In this document: piece by piece, positions 1 to 6,916 of the stretch
Numbering within the stretch: position 1 is the stretch's first letter
Layout: each line of letters opens with the position of its first letter
Assembly: GCA_964652205.1 (NCBI GenBank)
Contig: CAZZAO010000168.1
Span: forward strand, 1-9,657
DNA length: 9,657 nt
From: ZC4RG36 sp964652205
Lineage (GTDB): Bacteria; Chloroflexota; Anaerolineae; Aggregatilineales; Phototrophicaceae
Reading direction: 5' to 3'
The notes under the pieces: generated by a model
What the model saw: the letters and a program-made list of their open reading frames with translations, nothing else
Database searches by the model: none
Told to the model about the DNA's origin: nothing
Position numbers and translations under genes: made by a program

Positions 1-591
1 GGCATTTACTCGAAATCGCCATCCGGCAGCATCGACGAGCTGATGCCGCCTCAGCCGCTTAGCCTTTATGGGCTGGCGAAGCACCTGTTTGAGCAGCTCG
101 CCGAGATGCTGCGCGCGCAGTATCAGCGTGACGTGGTGGCGGTTCGGCTGGGCGATATTTACGGCCCCGGCGAGCGGCCACGACCGAGCCGACCGCAGAT
201 CAGCATGATCGGCAGGATGATCGGCGCGGCGCTCATGACCGGGAAAATCGCCGTCCCGACTCAGCGGCCCGCGCGCGACTGGACGTTCGCGCCCGACATT
301 GGCCGGGCGCTGCTGGCGCTGGCCGACGCGCCTGCCATCCAGCACAGTCTCTACAATGTGACCTCGGCGCAGACCTTCACGCCGATGGACGCTGCCTGCG
401 CTGTCCAGACTGCTATTCCGACGGCGCAGATTGTCCGCGACGATACGCCGATTGGCCTTCAGAAGCGCTTTGGCTATCTGAGTAATGAGCGCTTCGTTGA
501 CGAGTTTGGTTTTCACGGCTGGACGCCGTTATCCGATGGCATCGCTCAAACCGTTCAGTGGCTGCGCGCCACTCTGGAGACTGCGCCATGA
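1..591 (+). CDS. NAD-dependent epimerase/dehydratase (extended SDR), 5' end missing
   Basis: The frame is open from base 1, so the gene is cut by the window edge; 196 C-terminal residues are visible of a usual ~300-320. Seen: the extended-SDR catalytic YxxxK (Y23 and K27 of the visible part, in SLYGLAKHLFEQL), then VRLGDIYGPGERPR, RDWTFAPDIGRALLAL (matching the RDF-VxD-V block) and a YNV strand near residue 118. The N-terminal Rossmann GxxGxxG and the catalytic Ser/Thr would lie just upstream of the window. Such enzymes use tightly bound NAD(P) to epimerise, dehydrate or reduce sugars, often nucleotide-linked; the substrate cannot be read here. The ATG at 43 is internal, because the homology-like block SIDELMPPQPLSLYG crosses it. 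The stop overlaps the next start (ATGA), so the two genes are probably translationally coupled. The family call is solid; the substrate is unknown. Confidence 0.88.
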   Translation, partial: GIYSKSPSGSIDELMPPQPLSLYGLAKHLFEQLAEMLRAQYQRDVVAVRLGDIYGPGERPRPSRPQISMIGRMIGAALMTGKIAVPTQRPARDWTFAPDIGRALLALADAPAIQHSLYNVTSAQTFTPMDAACAVQTAIPTAQIVRDDTPIGLQKRFGYLSNERFVDEFGFHGWTPLSDGIAQTVQWLRATLETAP

Positions 592-1628
592 AGCCGCTGC
601 CGATTGTGCTGGCCGGGTTAGGCGTCCGTGGAACCTACTGGGCCGATGTCATCACGCGCTCCGAGCGCGCCGAGATCGCCGCCTACGTCGATCCGAATGA
701 AGCGACGATTGGCCGCGCCGGGAAGCGCTTCGGCGAGAAGCCTTACTTTGCTTCTGTCGAGGATGCGCTTTACGTCCTCGGCAATACCGTCGGCGCGGTT
801 GTGCTGGCGAATCCACCGATTGGCCGTGAGAGTCAGATTCGCGCGGCGACCGAGCGCGCTATTCCGCTGCTGATCGAGAAGCCGCTGGCGCTGTCGGTCA
901 GCGAAGCCGCCTCGCTGGTTGAGATCGCCGAAGCGGCCAGCGTCCCGCTGATGGTCGGCCTCAACTTTCGCTATCTCGGCGTCACACGGGCGCTGCTTAA
1001 ATTGCTGGCCGAAGCGACGGTCGGGACGCCAGAATTTGCCCGGTTCACCTACGAGCGCTACCGCGACGGCAACCGACCCGATCTCAACAAATATCCGCTG
1101 ACGATGGATCAGCCGATGCTGTGGGAGCAATCGATCCATCACTTTGACCTGCTGCGCTATGTCTACCGGCAGGAACCTGTCACCGTGCAGGCGCGGACGT
1201 GGAATCCGTCATGGAGCATGTATGGCAGCGACGCCAACGTGTCGGCGCTGTTCACCTTCGACGGCGGCATGGAAGTCAACTATCAGGGGACGTGGCAGAG
1301 CGGGTGGGCCGAGCCGCGCTTTGAATGGCGTACCGACTGCACCGATGGCGTCATCAGTCAGCGCGACCAGTTCGGCGACCTGGCCTATGCCCGACGCTTC
1401 GAGCGGACGCTGACGCCGGTTGATCTGCCGCCGCATGAAATCTGGGTCAGCGAGACGATTGGCCTGCTCGATGCCTTTCTCGATACCGTGATCGACGGCA
1501 GGCCGCTGCAATGCAGCGGGCGTGACCATCTGACCTCGCTGGCGATGGTGGCGGCCTGTGATCTTTCCAGCCGCGAGGGACGGCTCGTCCGCCTCGATGA
1601 ACTCATCCCGGCACGCGCGAATTCCTAA
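588..1628 (+). CDS. Gfo/Idh/MocA family NAD(P)-dependent oxidoreductase (first copy)
   Basis: A 346-residue protein, normal for the family. An N-terminal Rossmann domain opens with IVLAGLGVRGTYW (residues 6-18), the dinucleotide-binding loop; the acidic D35 at the end of strand 2 (YVDPNE) favours NAD over NADP. The family's EKP motif is at 97-99, giving the conserved active-site lysine K98. The C-terminal alpha/beta domain carries LWEQSIHHFDLLRYV, with H184/H185 and D187 at the position of the usual catalytic His-Asp pair. Members oxidise or reduce sugars, inositols and keto-glycosides in the cytoplasm. The start at 588 is preferred over an in-frame GTG at 558, because the fold begins at MKPLPIVLAG and the ATGA overlap is typical coupling. 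It is unlike the second oxidoreductase at 6913 in its motif details, so this is not a recent duplication. Substrate not determinable. Confidence 0.93.
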   Translation: MKPLPIVLAGLGVRGTYWADVITRSERAEIAAYVDPNEATIGRAGKRFGEKPYFASVEDALYVLGNTVGAVVLANPPIGRESQIRAATERAIPLLIEKPLALSVSEAASLVEIAEAASVPLMVGLNFRYLGVTRALLKLLAEATVGTPEFARFTYERYRDGNRPDLNKYPLTMDQPMLWEQSIHHFDLLRYVYRQEPVTVQARTWNPSWSMYGSDANVSALFTFDGGMEVNYQGTWQSGWAEPRFEWRTDCTDGVISQRDQFGDLAYARRFERTLTPVDLPPHEIWVSETIGLLDAFLDTVIDGRPLQCSGRDHLTSLAMVAACDLSSREGRLVRLDELIPARANS

Positions 1629-1633
1629 GAACC

Positions 1634-1659
1634 CGGCGACTGGTGAAAACCGCCAGCCG
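1634..1659 (+). other. Short hairpin just after the oxidoreductase stop
   Basis: CTGGTG (1640-1645) pairs with CGCCAG (1651-1656), including one G-T pair, around the loop AAAAC. CGG (1634-1636) can pair with CCG (1657-1659) below a 3-base bulge. No T-tract follows, so it is not a standard intrinsic terminator. It may mark the end of the upstream transcript or a processing point before the transporter gene. Weak evidence. Confidence 0.3.
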
Positions 1660-1725
1660 CTCCATGATGCTGTCAGCACGATCCGGCCTGCGCTCTCATC
1701 CCTCACAGGCTTCATTGAGACGAGA

Positions 1726-1747
1726 TAAGGAGGTGACCGACCCACCT
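1726..1747 (+). promoter_or_regulatory. Orphan strong Shine-Dalgarno with overlapping hairpin in the binding-protein leader
   Basis: TAAGGAGGTGA (1726-1736) is an 11-base match to the complement of the usual bacterial 16S rRNA 3' end, far stronger than any ribosome site used by the genes here. No ATG, GTG or TTG lies at a workable distance downstream; the GTG within it is part of the site itself. AGGTG (1731-1735) can pair with CACCT (1743-1747) around a 7-base loop, which would hide half of the site. The real start of the next gene, with its own AAAAGGAG site (1797-1804), is about 80 bases further on. Possible readings are a ribosome standby site, a leader control element or a relic of a lost small gene. 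Confidence 0.4.
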
Positions 1748-1814
1748 GAGAGAAAAAAAGCGACCTTTCCGCTGAGCTGGTGATCGTCGTGAATTCAAAA
1801 GGAGTTCGAATATA

Positions 1815-3188
1815 ATGAAAGACGTTTTTAAGTTGGGGAAGCTGCTGTTGATCGCCTGCGTGGCGCTGGTTGTTCTGCCGCTGGTGGTCAGCGCGCAGAC
1901 GCCGGATCAAGACACGCTCATTATCGGTCAGAGCATCGACGTCGATACGCTCGACCCGGACAATGTCAGTTCGCGCGCTGAGGCCAACGTGGTCGCGCAC
2001 ATGTTCGGCACGCTCTATTCGGTCGATGACAAGGGAACCATCGTCCCCTATCTGGCGAAGGCTTACACTACCAATGCCAGCGGCACGGAGATGACCTTCG
2101 ACCTGAACGAAGGGCTGACCTGCTCGGATGGTGAGGCGCTGACCGCTGAAGATGTGGCCTACAGCTTCCAGCGCGCCGCCGACCCGGACAGCAAGTTTAC
2201 GGGCAACACGCCGGGCTTCGTCCTCAGCTCTATCTCCTATAAGGACGCGCGCGTTGATGGGCCGCTGAAGGTCACGATCATCATGGGGCAGTATCAGCCG
2301 ATTGCGCTCGGCCTGATCGCCGAGGTCTACATTCACTGCAAGGACTCGTATGAGAAGATGTCGCTTGAGCAGGCCGCTCAGACGATTGTCTCGTCGGGGC
2401 CGTACAAGCTCACGGACTGGAAGCGCGGCGACTACCTCAAGATGGAACGCCGTGATGACTTCACGCTCTTTACACCGCCTTTCAAGACGATTTACTGGCG
2501 CGTCATTCCCGAAGATTCGACCCGCGTGTCGGAACTGATCGCCGGGAATGTTGACATCATCTCCAACGTCACGCCGGATCAGATCGGCGCGATCAACAAT
2601 TCGGGTGTGGCGAAGGTTCAGGCGGTGGCTGGCACGCGCCGCATGTACGTCGGCTACAACTTCAAGCCGGAATTTGCGACGACTGCCGGCGGCAAGGCCA
2701 TTCAGGAACAGAAGGTGCGCGTCGCCCTTCAGTACGCCGTCGATGTCCCGACGATCTGCCAGACACTGCTGGGGACGGACTGCACCCGCGCGGCGTCGAT
2801 GGTCAACCCGCCCAATGACAACCCGGATATTCAACCTTATCCGTATGATCCCGAAATGGCGAAGAAACTGCTGGACGAGGCTGGCTACCCGGCAGGCGCG
2901 GACGGCGTGCGCTTTGAAGTGACACTTCAGGCTCCGCGTGGCCGTTACCTGAATGATGCCAACGTTGCCCTGGCTATCGGCCAGTACCTGACCGATGTTG
3001 GCGTCAAGACCAATGTCGATATCAAGGACTGGAGTTCGGAATACCTGCCGCTGATCCGCCAACATGACGCTGGCCCGCTGTTCTTCCTCGGCACGGGTGG
3101 CGATACCTGGAGCGCGATCTATGACATGTCCGACATTTCCGCGCCGGACGCCGGGACCAACTACACCGAGTGGAATAACCCGGAGTGA
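1815..3188 (+). CDS. Family 5 extracellular solute-binding protein, cut short by an in-frame TGA
   Basis: It reads as 457 residues. A Sec signal peptide is clear: basic start MKDVFKLGK, hydrophobic stretch ~10-25, and likely cleavage after VSA at residue 27. LIAC at 12-15 is too close to the charged region to be a convincing lipobox. The mature part has family 5 (DppA/OppA/NikA-like) features: LIIGQSIDVDTLDPDN (35-50), the LNEGLTCSDGEALTAEDVAYSFQRA block (97-121) and SGPYKLTDWKRGDYLKMERRDDF (194-216). Such proteins capture peptides, nickel complexes or oligosaccharides outside the membrane and deliver them to a permease pair. The start is set by the signal peptide and AAAAGGAG at 1797-1804. 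The frame stops at TGA (3186-3188), right after WNNPE, where the family continues with a conserved helix; the missing 70 residues follow in the same frame. The product as read lacks the C-terminal part of lobe I and is probably inactive. The family is certain; the ligand is unknown. Confidence 0.9.
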   Translation: MKDVFKLGKLLLIACVALVVLPLVVSAQTPDQDTLIIGQSIDVDTLDPDNVSSRAEANVVAHMFGTLYSVDDKGTIVPYLAKAYTTNASGTEMTFDLNEGLTCSDGEALTAEDVAYSFQRAADPDSKFTGNTPGFVLSSISYKDARVDGPLKVTIIMGQYQPIALGLIAEVYIHCKDSYEKMSLEQAAQTIVSSGPYKLTDWKRGDYLKMERRDDFTLFTPPFKTIYWRVIPEDSTRVSELIAGNVDIISNVTPDQIGAINNSGVAKVQAVAGTRRMYVGYNFKPEFATTAGGKAIQEQKVRVALQYAVDVPTICQTLLGTDCTRAASMVNPPNDNPDIQPYPYDPEMAKKLLDEAGYPAGADGVRFEVTLQAPRGRYLNDANVALAIGQYLTDVGVKTNVDIKDWSSEYLPLIRQHDAGPLFFLGTGGDTWSAIYDMSDISAPDAGTNYTEWNNPE

Positions 3189-3401
3189 TTCAAGCTCTGG
3201 AACAGCCTTGCCGACATCCACGATGAAGCGGAGCAGCGCAAGGTGACGAACCAGATGCTCCAGATCATGCACGATGACCCGCCGTGGCTGTTCCTGTACT
3301 TCCTGCCCAACTACTACGGCGTCAGTGACCGGATCGACTGGTCGGCACGGCGTGACGAGCAGATCCTGGTGTACAACACCATCAGTCTCAAGTCGCAGTA
3401 G
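3189..3401 (+). pseudogene. C-terminal remainder of the solute-binding protein, in frame after the TGA
   Basis: Reading straight through TGA 3186-3188 gives 70 more residues ending at TAG 3399-3401. They are typical of the family 5 C-terminus: FKLWNSLADIHDEAEQRKV (a helix after the NPE motif), then QIMHDDPPWLFLYFLP and NYYGVSDRIDW. Joined to the upstream part, the protein is 528 residues, a normal length for the family. There is no start codon with a ribosome site, so this piece is not an independent gene. One base change from TGG (Trp) or CGA (Arg) would explain the interruption. Whether it is a real mutation, a sequencing error or a readthrough site cannot be settled from the sequence alone. 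Confidence 0.85.
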
Positions 3402-3418
3402 CTGCTATTCGCTCTGGA

Positions 3419-3448
3419 GCGGGCGGACGACACAGGTCGTTCGCCCGC
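3419..3448 (+). promoter_or_regulatory. Strong hairpin between binding-protein and permease genes
   Basis: GCGGGCGGACGAC (3419-3431) and GTCGTTCGCCCGC (3436-3448) form a 13-bp stem with a single G-T pair and a 4-base loop ACAG. It starts 17 bases after the TAG of the binding-protein frame and ends 19 bases before the permease ATG. No T-run follows, so it is not a classical terminator. In many binding-protein transporter operons a hairpin here protects the 3' end of the binding-protein message, giving more binding protein than permease. That role is inferred for this one. Confidence 0.6.
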
Positions 3449-3467
3449 CGAAGGATAGAAGGCTCTT

Positions 3468-4445
3468 ATGGGGACTTACCTCATTCGTCGGGTGCTGCAA
3501 TCCATCGTCGTGATTTTTGGCGTCACGCTGCTCTCGTTTGTGGCGCTGCACATCGCCGGTGATCCGACCTACCTGTATGTCAGCGAGCGCGCCAGTAATG
3601 AGGATGTGGCGCGCGTTCGCGCTGCGCTTGGTTTTGACCGTCCGCTGACGGTTCAGTATGTCGATTACCTGACCCAACTGGCCCACGGCGATATGGGCAA
3701 TTCGCTCCGTCAGGGCGCGCCCGTGCTTGGGCTGGTGCTGGAACGCCTGCCCGCCACGATTGAGCTGACGATGTTTGCGATGGTCTTTTCCGTCGCGCTC
3801 TCGATTCCGATTGGAATCATTTCAGCCCTGAAGCGCGGGACGCCGCTCGACGGTGGAATCATGCTCTTTGCCATGCTCGGCCAGTCGATTCCCAGTTTCT
3901 GGCTCGGTATCATGCTGATTCTGTTCTTCGGTCTGACGCTGCGGGTGATGCCGATTTCGGGGCGTATTCCGCTGATCGAGCCGCTGCTGGCGGGCAACTT
4001 CAATGGCTTCATGACCGCCCTGCCGAACGGGCTTTATCACCTGATTATGCCCGGCATCACGATTGGCGTCTTTTCACTGGCGCGCGATGCCCGTCTGGTG
4101 CGCTCGGCCATGCTTGAAGTGCTGGCGCAGGACTACGTGACGACGGCGCGGGCCAAGGGCCTGCGCGAGCGGATTGTGGTCATGAGGCACGCCTTCCGTA
4201 ATGCGCTCATTCCAATAGTCACCATTCTCGGTCTTGAATTTGGCTTCCTGCTCAGCGGCGTGGTAGTGGCTGAAACTGTCTTTACCTGGCCCGGCGTTGG
4301 GCGGCTGGTCTTTAACGCCATCACCCAGCGCGATATCCCGATGGTGCAGGGGGCCGTGGTGCTGTTCTCGTTTCTGTTTGTCGGCCTCAATCTCTTCGTC
4401 GATGTCCTCTACGCGCAGCTTGACCCGCGCATTCGTTTGAGCTAG
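3468..4445 (+). CDS. ABC transporter permease, DppB/OppB type
   Basis: A 325-residue inner-membrane protein of normal family length. Residues 1-30 (MGTYLIRRVLQSIVVIFGVTLLSF...) form the typical N-terminal basic start and first membrane helix. A periplasmic region follows, with the family's GDP--Y, LGFDRPLTVQYVDYLTQLAHGDMGNSL stretch (54-80). Further helices lie near 98-120, 131-160, 190-205, 248-272 and 294-315. The EAA-type cytoplasmic loop that contacts the ATPase is clear: DYVTTARAKGL (222-232) leading to RHAFRNALIPI (240-250), then ETVFTWPGVGRLV (269-281). The start is supported by GAAGG at 3458-3462. It forms a heterodimer with the next permease, 12 bases downstream. The family also carries dipeptides, nickel and oligosaccharides, so dpp names would over-claim. 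Confidence 0.95.
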   Translation: MGTYLIRRVLQSIVVIFGVTLLSFVALHIAGDPTYLYVSERASNEDVARVRAALGFDRPLTVQYVDYLTQLAHGDMGNSLRQGAPVLGLVLERLPATIELTMFAMVFSVALSIPIGIISALKRGTPLDGGIMLFAMLGQSIPSFWLGIMLILFFGLTLRVMPISGRIPLIEPLLAGNFNGFMTALPNGLYHLIMPGITIGVFSLARDARLVRSAMLEVLAQDYVTTARAKGLRERIVVMRHAFRNALIPIVTILGLEFGFLLSGVVVAETVFTWPGVGRLVFNAITQRDIPMVQGAVVLFSFLFVGLNLFVDVLYAQLDPRIRLS

Positions 4446-4457
4446 GAAACAGGACGC

Positions 4458-5402
4458 ATGGCAGAACAGGTGAATTCACCTCTGGGGACCCCCGCTGGCG
4501 CAGCGGTCGTTTCACTGCACCAGCTTCGTAAGCCAACCTCAAGCTGGCGGCGCGCTACTCGGAGTCTGGTCGGCGCGCGCTGGCCGATTGTCGGCATCGC
4601 CATCCTGCTGCTGGTAACTTTTCTGGCGATCTTTGGGCCGCAGCTTGCGCCGCGCGATCCGAACCGTCAGAACCTGATTCTGCGCCTGATGCCGCCGTTC
4701 CAGACGACCGAGAAGGCGCGCCCCTTCCCACTTGGAACCGATTCAACCGGGCGCGACGTACTTTCGCGGCTGATCTACGGGGCGCGCATTTCGCTGCTCG
4801 TCGGCCTGACGGCGGTCGTGATTGGCGGCGTCATGGGGACGGTTCTCGGCCTGGTCGCGGGGTATTCCGGCGGCTGGCTCGATGATGTCATCATGCGGCT
4901 AGCCGATATTCAGCTTGCCTTTCCGTTTATCCTGCTGACGATCATGGTGCTGGTCGTGCTTGGTCAGGGGATCGCCAATCTCGTCCTCGTGCTTGGCGTC
5001 GGCCAGTGGGTGACGTATGCGCGTATCGCCCGCGGCCAGACCGTTTCGCAGCGCGAAAAGGAATACGTCGAGGCGGCTCGCACGCTTGGCGCGGGCGACC
5101 TGCGGATTATGTTCAACGCCATTCTGCCCAACGTTCTGGCCCCGCTGATCGTGATTGCTTCGTTCAATGTCGCCAGCGTGATTCTGGCCGAAGCGGCGCT
5201 CTCCTTCCTCGGCCTCGGCGTCCCGCCGACTGTGCCGACCTGGGGCGGGATGCTGGCCGAAAGCCGCGATCAGCTTCTCGGTGGAAGCTGGTGGCTGGCA
5301 GTTTTTCCGGGCGTTGCCATCATGCTGACTGTGCTTTCGATCAACATTCTCGGCGACTGGGTGCGCGACTTCCTTGATCCGCGTCTGCGTGGCACCGACT
5401 GA
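4458..5402 (+). CDS. ABC transporter permease, DppC/OppC type
   Basis: A 314-residue partner of the preceding permease. It has a cytoplasmic N-terminal tail of ~40 residues, then a first membrane helix (RWPIVGIAILLLVTFLAIFG, 41-60), typical of the C-type subunit. The signature PLGTDSTGRDVLSRLIYGAR (91-110) follows, then helices near 111-135, 152-170, 172-187, 225-245 and 278-298. The EAA loop EYVEAARTLGAG (202-213) with ILPNVLAPLIV (222-232) docks the ATPase. LSFLGLGVPPTVPTWGGML (248-266) and a DPRLRG end are strong family marks. An AGGA at 4451-4454 sets the start. No ATP-binding subunit follows in this window, so the complex must use ATPases encoded elsewhere or beyond the window. Confidence 0.95.
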   Translation: MAEQVNSPLGTPAGAAVVSLHQLRKPTSSWRRATRSLVGARWPIVGIAILLLVTFLAIFGPQLAPRDPNRQNLILRLMPPFQTTEKARPFPLGTDSTGRDVLSRLIYGARISLLVGLTAVVIGGVMGTVLGLVAGYSGGWLDDVIMRLADIQLAFPFILLTIMVLVVLGQGIANLVLVLGVGQWVTYARIARGQTVSQREKEYVEAARTLGAGDLRIMFNAILPNVLAPLIVIASFNVASVILAEAALSFLGLGVPPTVPTWGGMLAESRDQLLGGSWWLAVFPGVAIMLTVLSINILGDWVRDFLDPRLRGTD

Positions 5403-5527
5403 TACAGTCATCGCCATCTATCCTGCTGTCGAGAGAACAGAAAACACATTCGATAGACATTCATCCTGAAACTTCTTCGCTATTTTTAGCTATCGCTCAT
5501 GACTCATCACCTGCTTGAGGGTTCCTG

Positions 5528-6916
5528 ATGACCGCTAAAACATTCGTAGGCATACAGATTGGCGCGATCAGCTTCGTCGATGAAGGCGTCGAGCAGGTGC
5601 TCGATACCCTTCAGGAAACGGCGGGCGTCAACGCGCTGTTGATCTCAGCGCTGTCGTGGAGCAGGGGGAACGCCGGGCGCGCGCTGTACGGGTTTCCCGA
5701 TCATGGCGTCCAGCAGCCAGACAACCTGAAGGGCGGCGCGTTTTTCAAGCCAGACCCGCGCTACTACACCCATACCTTTCATAAGGACTTCGCCGCGCCG
5801 GATGAACTGACGCAGGGATTCGACACGCTGGCCGACGTCATCCCGGCGGCAAAGAAGCGCGGGATCAAGGTCTATCCGTACTACTGTGAGACGTCGCATA
5901 CCAACATTAGGCCTCTGTGGCAGCCCGGTTTCACGCATTTCCTCGACCGCGATCATTTCGGGCGCACGGCCACGCGCCCCTCGCTCATGAACCCGGACTA
6001 TCGGACGTGGTGGCGCTCGGTTATTGAGGACTGGTTCAATAACCATGCGCTGGCCGGAATGCTGTGGGGCATCGAGCGGCAAGACCCGCTGATGGATATC
6101 ATGCGGCGCGACGTTTCGACCGGTTTCGACCGTTATTTTAAGGCCGAGGCGCGCGCTCGCGGTATTGACGTCGAGCGGGCGATGACCGGCTATCAGAAGG
6201 TCGATCAGTTCCTTGAGGCGGTCGGCAAAGGCGAGCGCCCGCGTGACGGTGTTTTTGTGACGGTGCTGCGCCTGCTGCTGCACTATCCCGAAGTGCTGAT
6301 GTGGGAGAAGATGTGGCTCGACGCGCACCAGGACTTTTACCACGAGATTGCCGGGTTAATCCGCTATTTCAACCCGAAAAATGAAGTCGGCCTCGGTATC
6401 TGGCAGGTCATCAACACCGAGAATCCGTACCTCAAGGCGCAGTATGACCAGTCGGACTACGGCAGCCATGCCGACTGGCTCAAGCCGGTGCTGTATAACA
6501 CGCCGGTTGGCGCGCGTTTCGCCGGGTTTGCCCGCCAGTGGCAAAAGACGCTGCTGGCCGACGCCTCGCCCGAAGGCGCGTATGACGGGCTGGCGACGAT
6601 TCTCGGCCTGAACGAGTTCATCGCGCCGCTCGATGAAGCGCCGCAGGCCGGATTCAAGCCAGAGTACGTCAAACGCTGGACGGAAAACTTGATCGCAGAC
6701 ACAGGCGGACGCTGCAAAGTTTATCCCGGCATCGGCGCGGGCGTTGGCGACGGTGGCGACACTCGTCCGACGCTGCCGGAAGACATCAAGGCGGCGACGC
6801 TGGCCGGGTTCGACGGCGGGGCGAGCGGCGTCATGATTTCGCGTAATTATTCGGAAGCTGAGCTGCGCAATCTGCGCGCAGTCGGCGAGGCGCTCCGGGA
6901 ACGAGGGCTGCTGTGA
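5528..6916 (+). CDS. Uncharacterised glycosidase-like (TIM-barrel) protein, cytoplasmic
   Basis: A 462-residue protein with no signal peptide or membrane segment. I do not recognise a characterised family. The layout suggests a glycoside-hydrolase-like (beta/alpha)8 barrel: strand-like NALLISAL (35-42), helix DTLADVIPAAKKRGIKVYPYYCE (99-121; 'separate helper, then strand' pattern), an RPSLMNPDYRTWW block (150-162), AGMLWGIERQ (176-185), EVGLGIWQV (286-294), WLKPVLYN (317-324) and a late GASGVMISRNYS (431-442). E183, after a probable fourth strand, sits where GH clan A enzymes keep the acid/base; no matching nucleophile is obvious, so catalysis is unproven. The ATG is supported by GAGGG (5517-5521). 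The stop overlaps the next oxidoreductase's GTG, so the two are probably coupled. The 125-base gap upstream is AT-richer and could hold a promoter, but I see no clear boxes. The role is inferred as intracellular sugar processing. Confidence 0.75.
   Translation: MTAKTFVGIQIGAISFVDEGVEQVLDTLQETAGVNALLISALSWSRGNAGRALYGFPDHGVQQPDNLKGGAFFKPDPRYYTHTFHKDFAAPDELTQGFDTLADVIPAAKKRGIKVYPYYCETSHTNIRPLWQPGFTHFLDRDHFGRTATRPSLMNPDYRTWWRSVIEDWFNNHALAGMLWGIERQDPLMDIMRRDVSTGFDRYFKAEARARGIDVERAMTGYQKVDQFLEAVGKGERPRDGVFVTVLRLLLHYPEVLMWEKMWLDAHQDFYHEIAGLIRYFNPKNEVGLGIWQVINTENPYLKAQYDQSDYGSHADWLKPVLYNTPVGARFAGFARQWQKTLLADASPEGAYDGLATILGLNEFIAPLDEAPQAGFKPEYVKRWTENLIADTGGRCKVYPGIGAGVGDGGDTRPTLPEDIKAATLAGFDGGASGVMISRNYSEAELRNLRAVGEALRERGLL

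Noticed and set aside
558..587. Upstream GTG start for the first oxidoreductase
   Set aside because: It adds ten residues before the Rossmann strand and overlaps the epimerase more deeply; ATG 588 with an ATGA overlap is the simpler start.
1811..1816. Perfect TATAAT at the binding-protein start codon
   Set aside because: It overlaps the ATG itself and has no -35 at the right spacing; a transcript from it would miss the ribosome site of this gene.
1209..3272. Very long open frame on the minus strand (687 codons)
   Set aside because: It runs antisense to the oxidoreductase and binding-protein genes and across their leader. Its translation is rich in Arg/His/Val/Asp with no domain pattern, as expected when a GC-rich codon-biased gene is read backwards.
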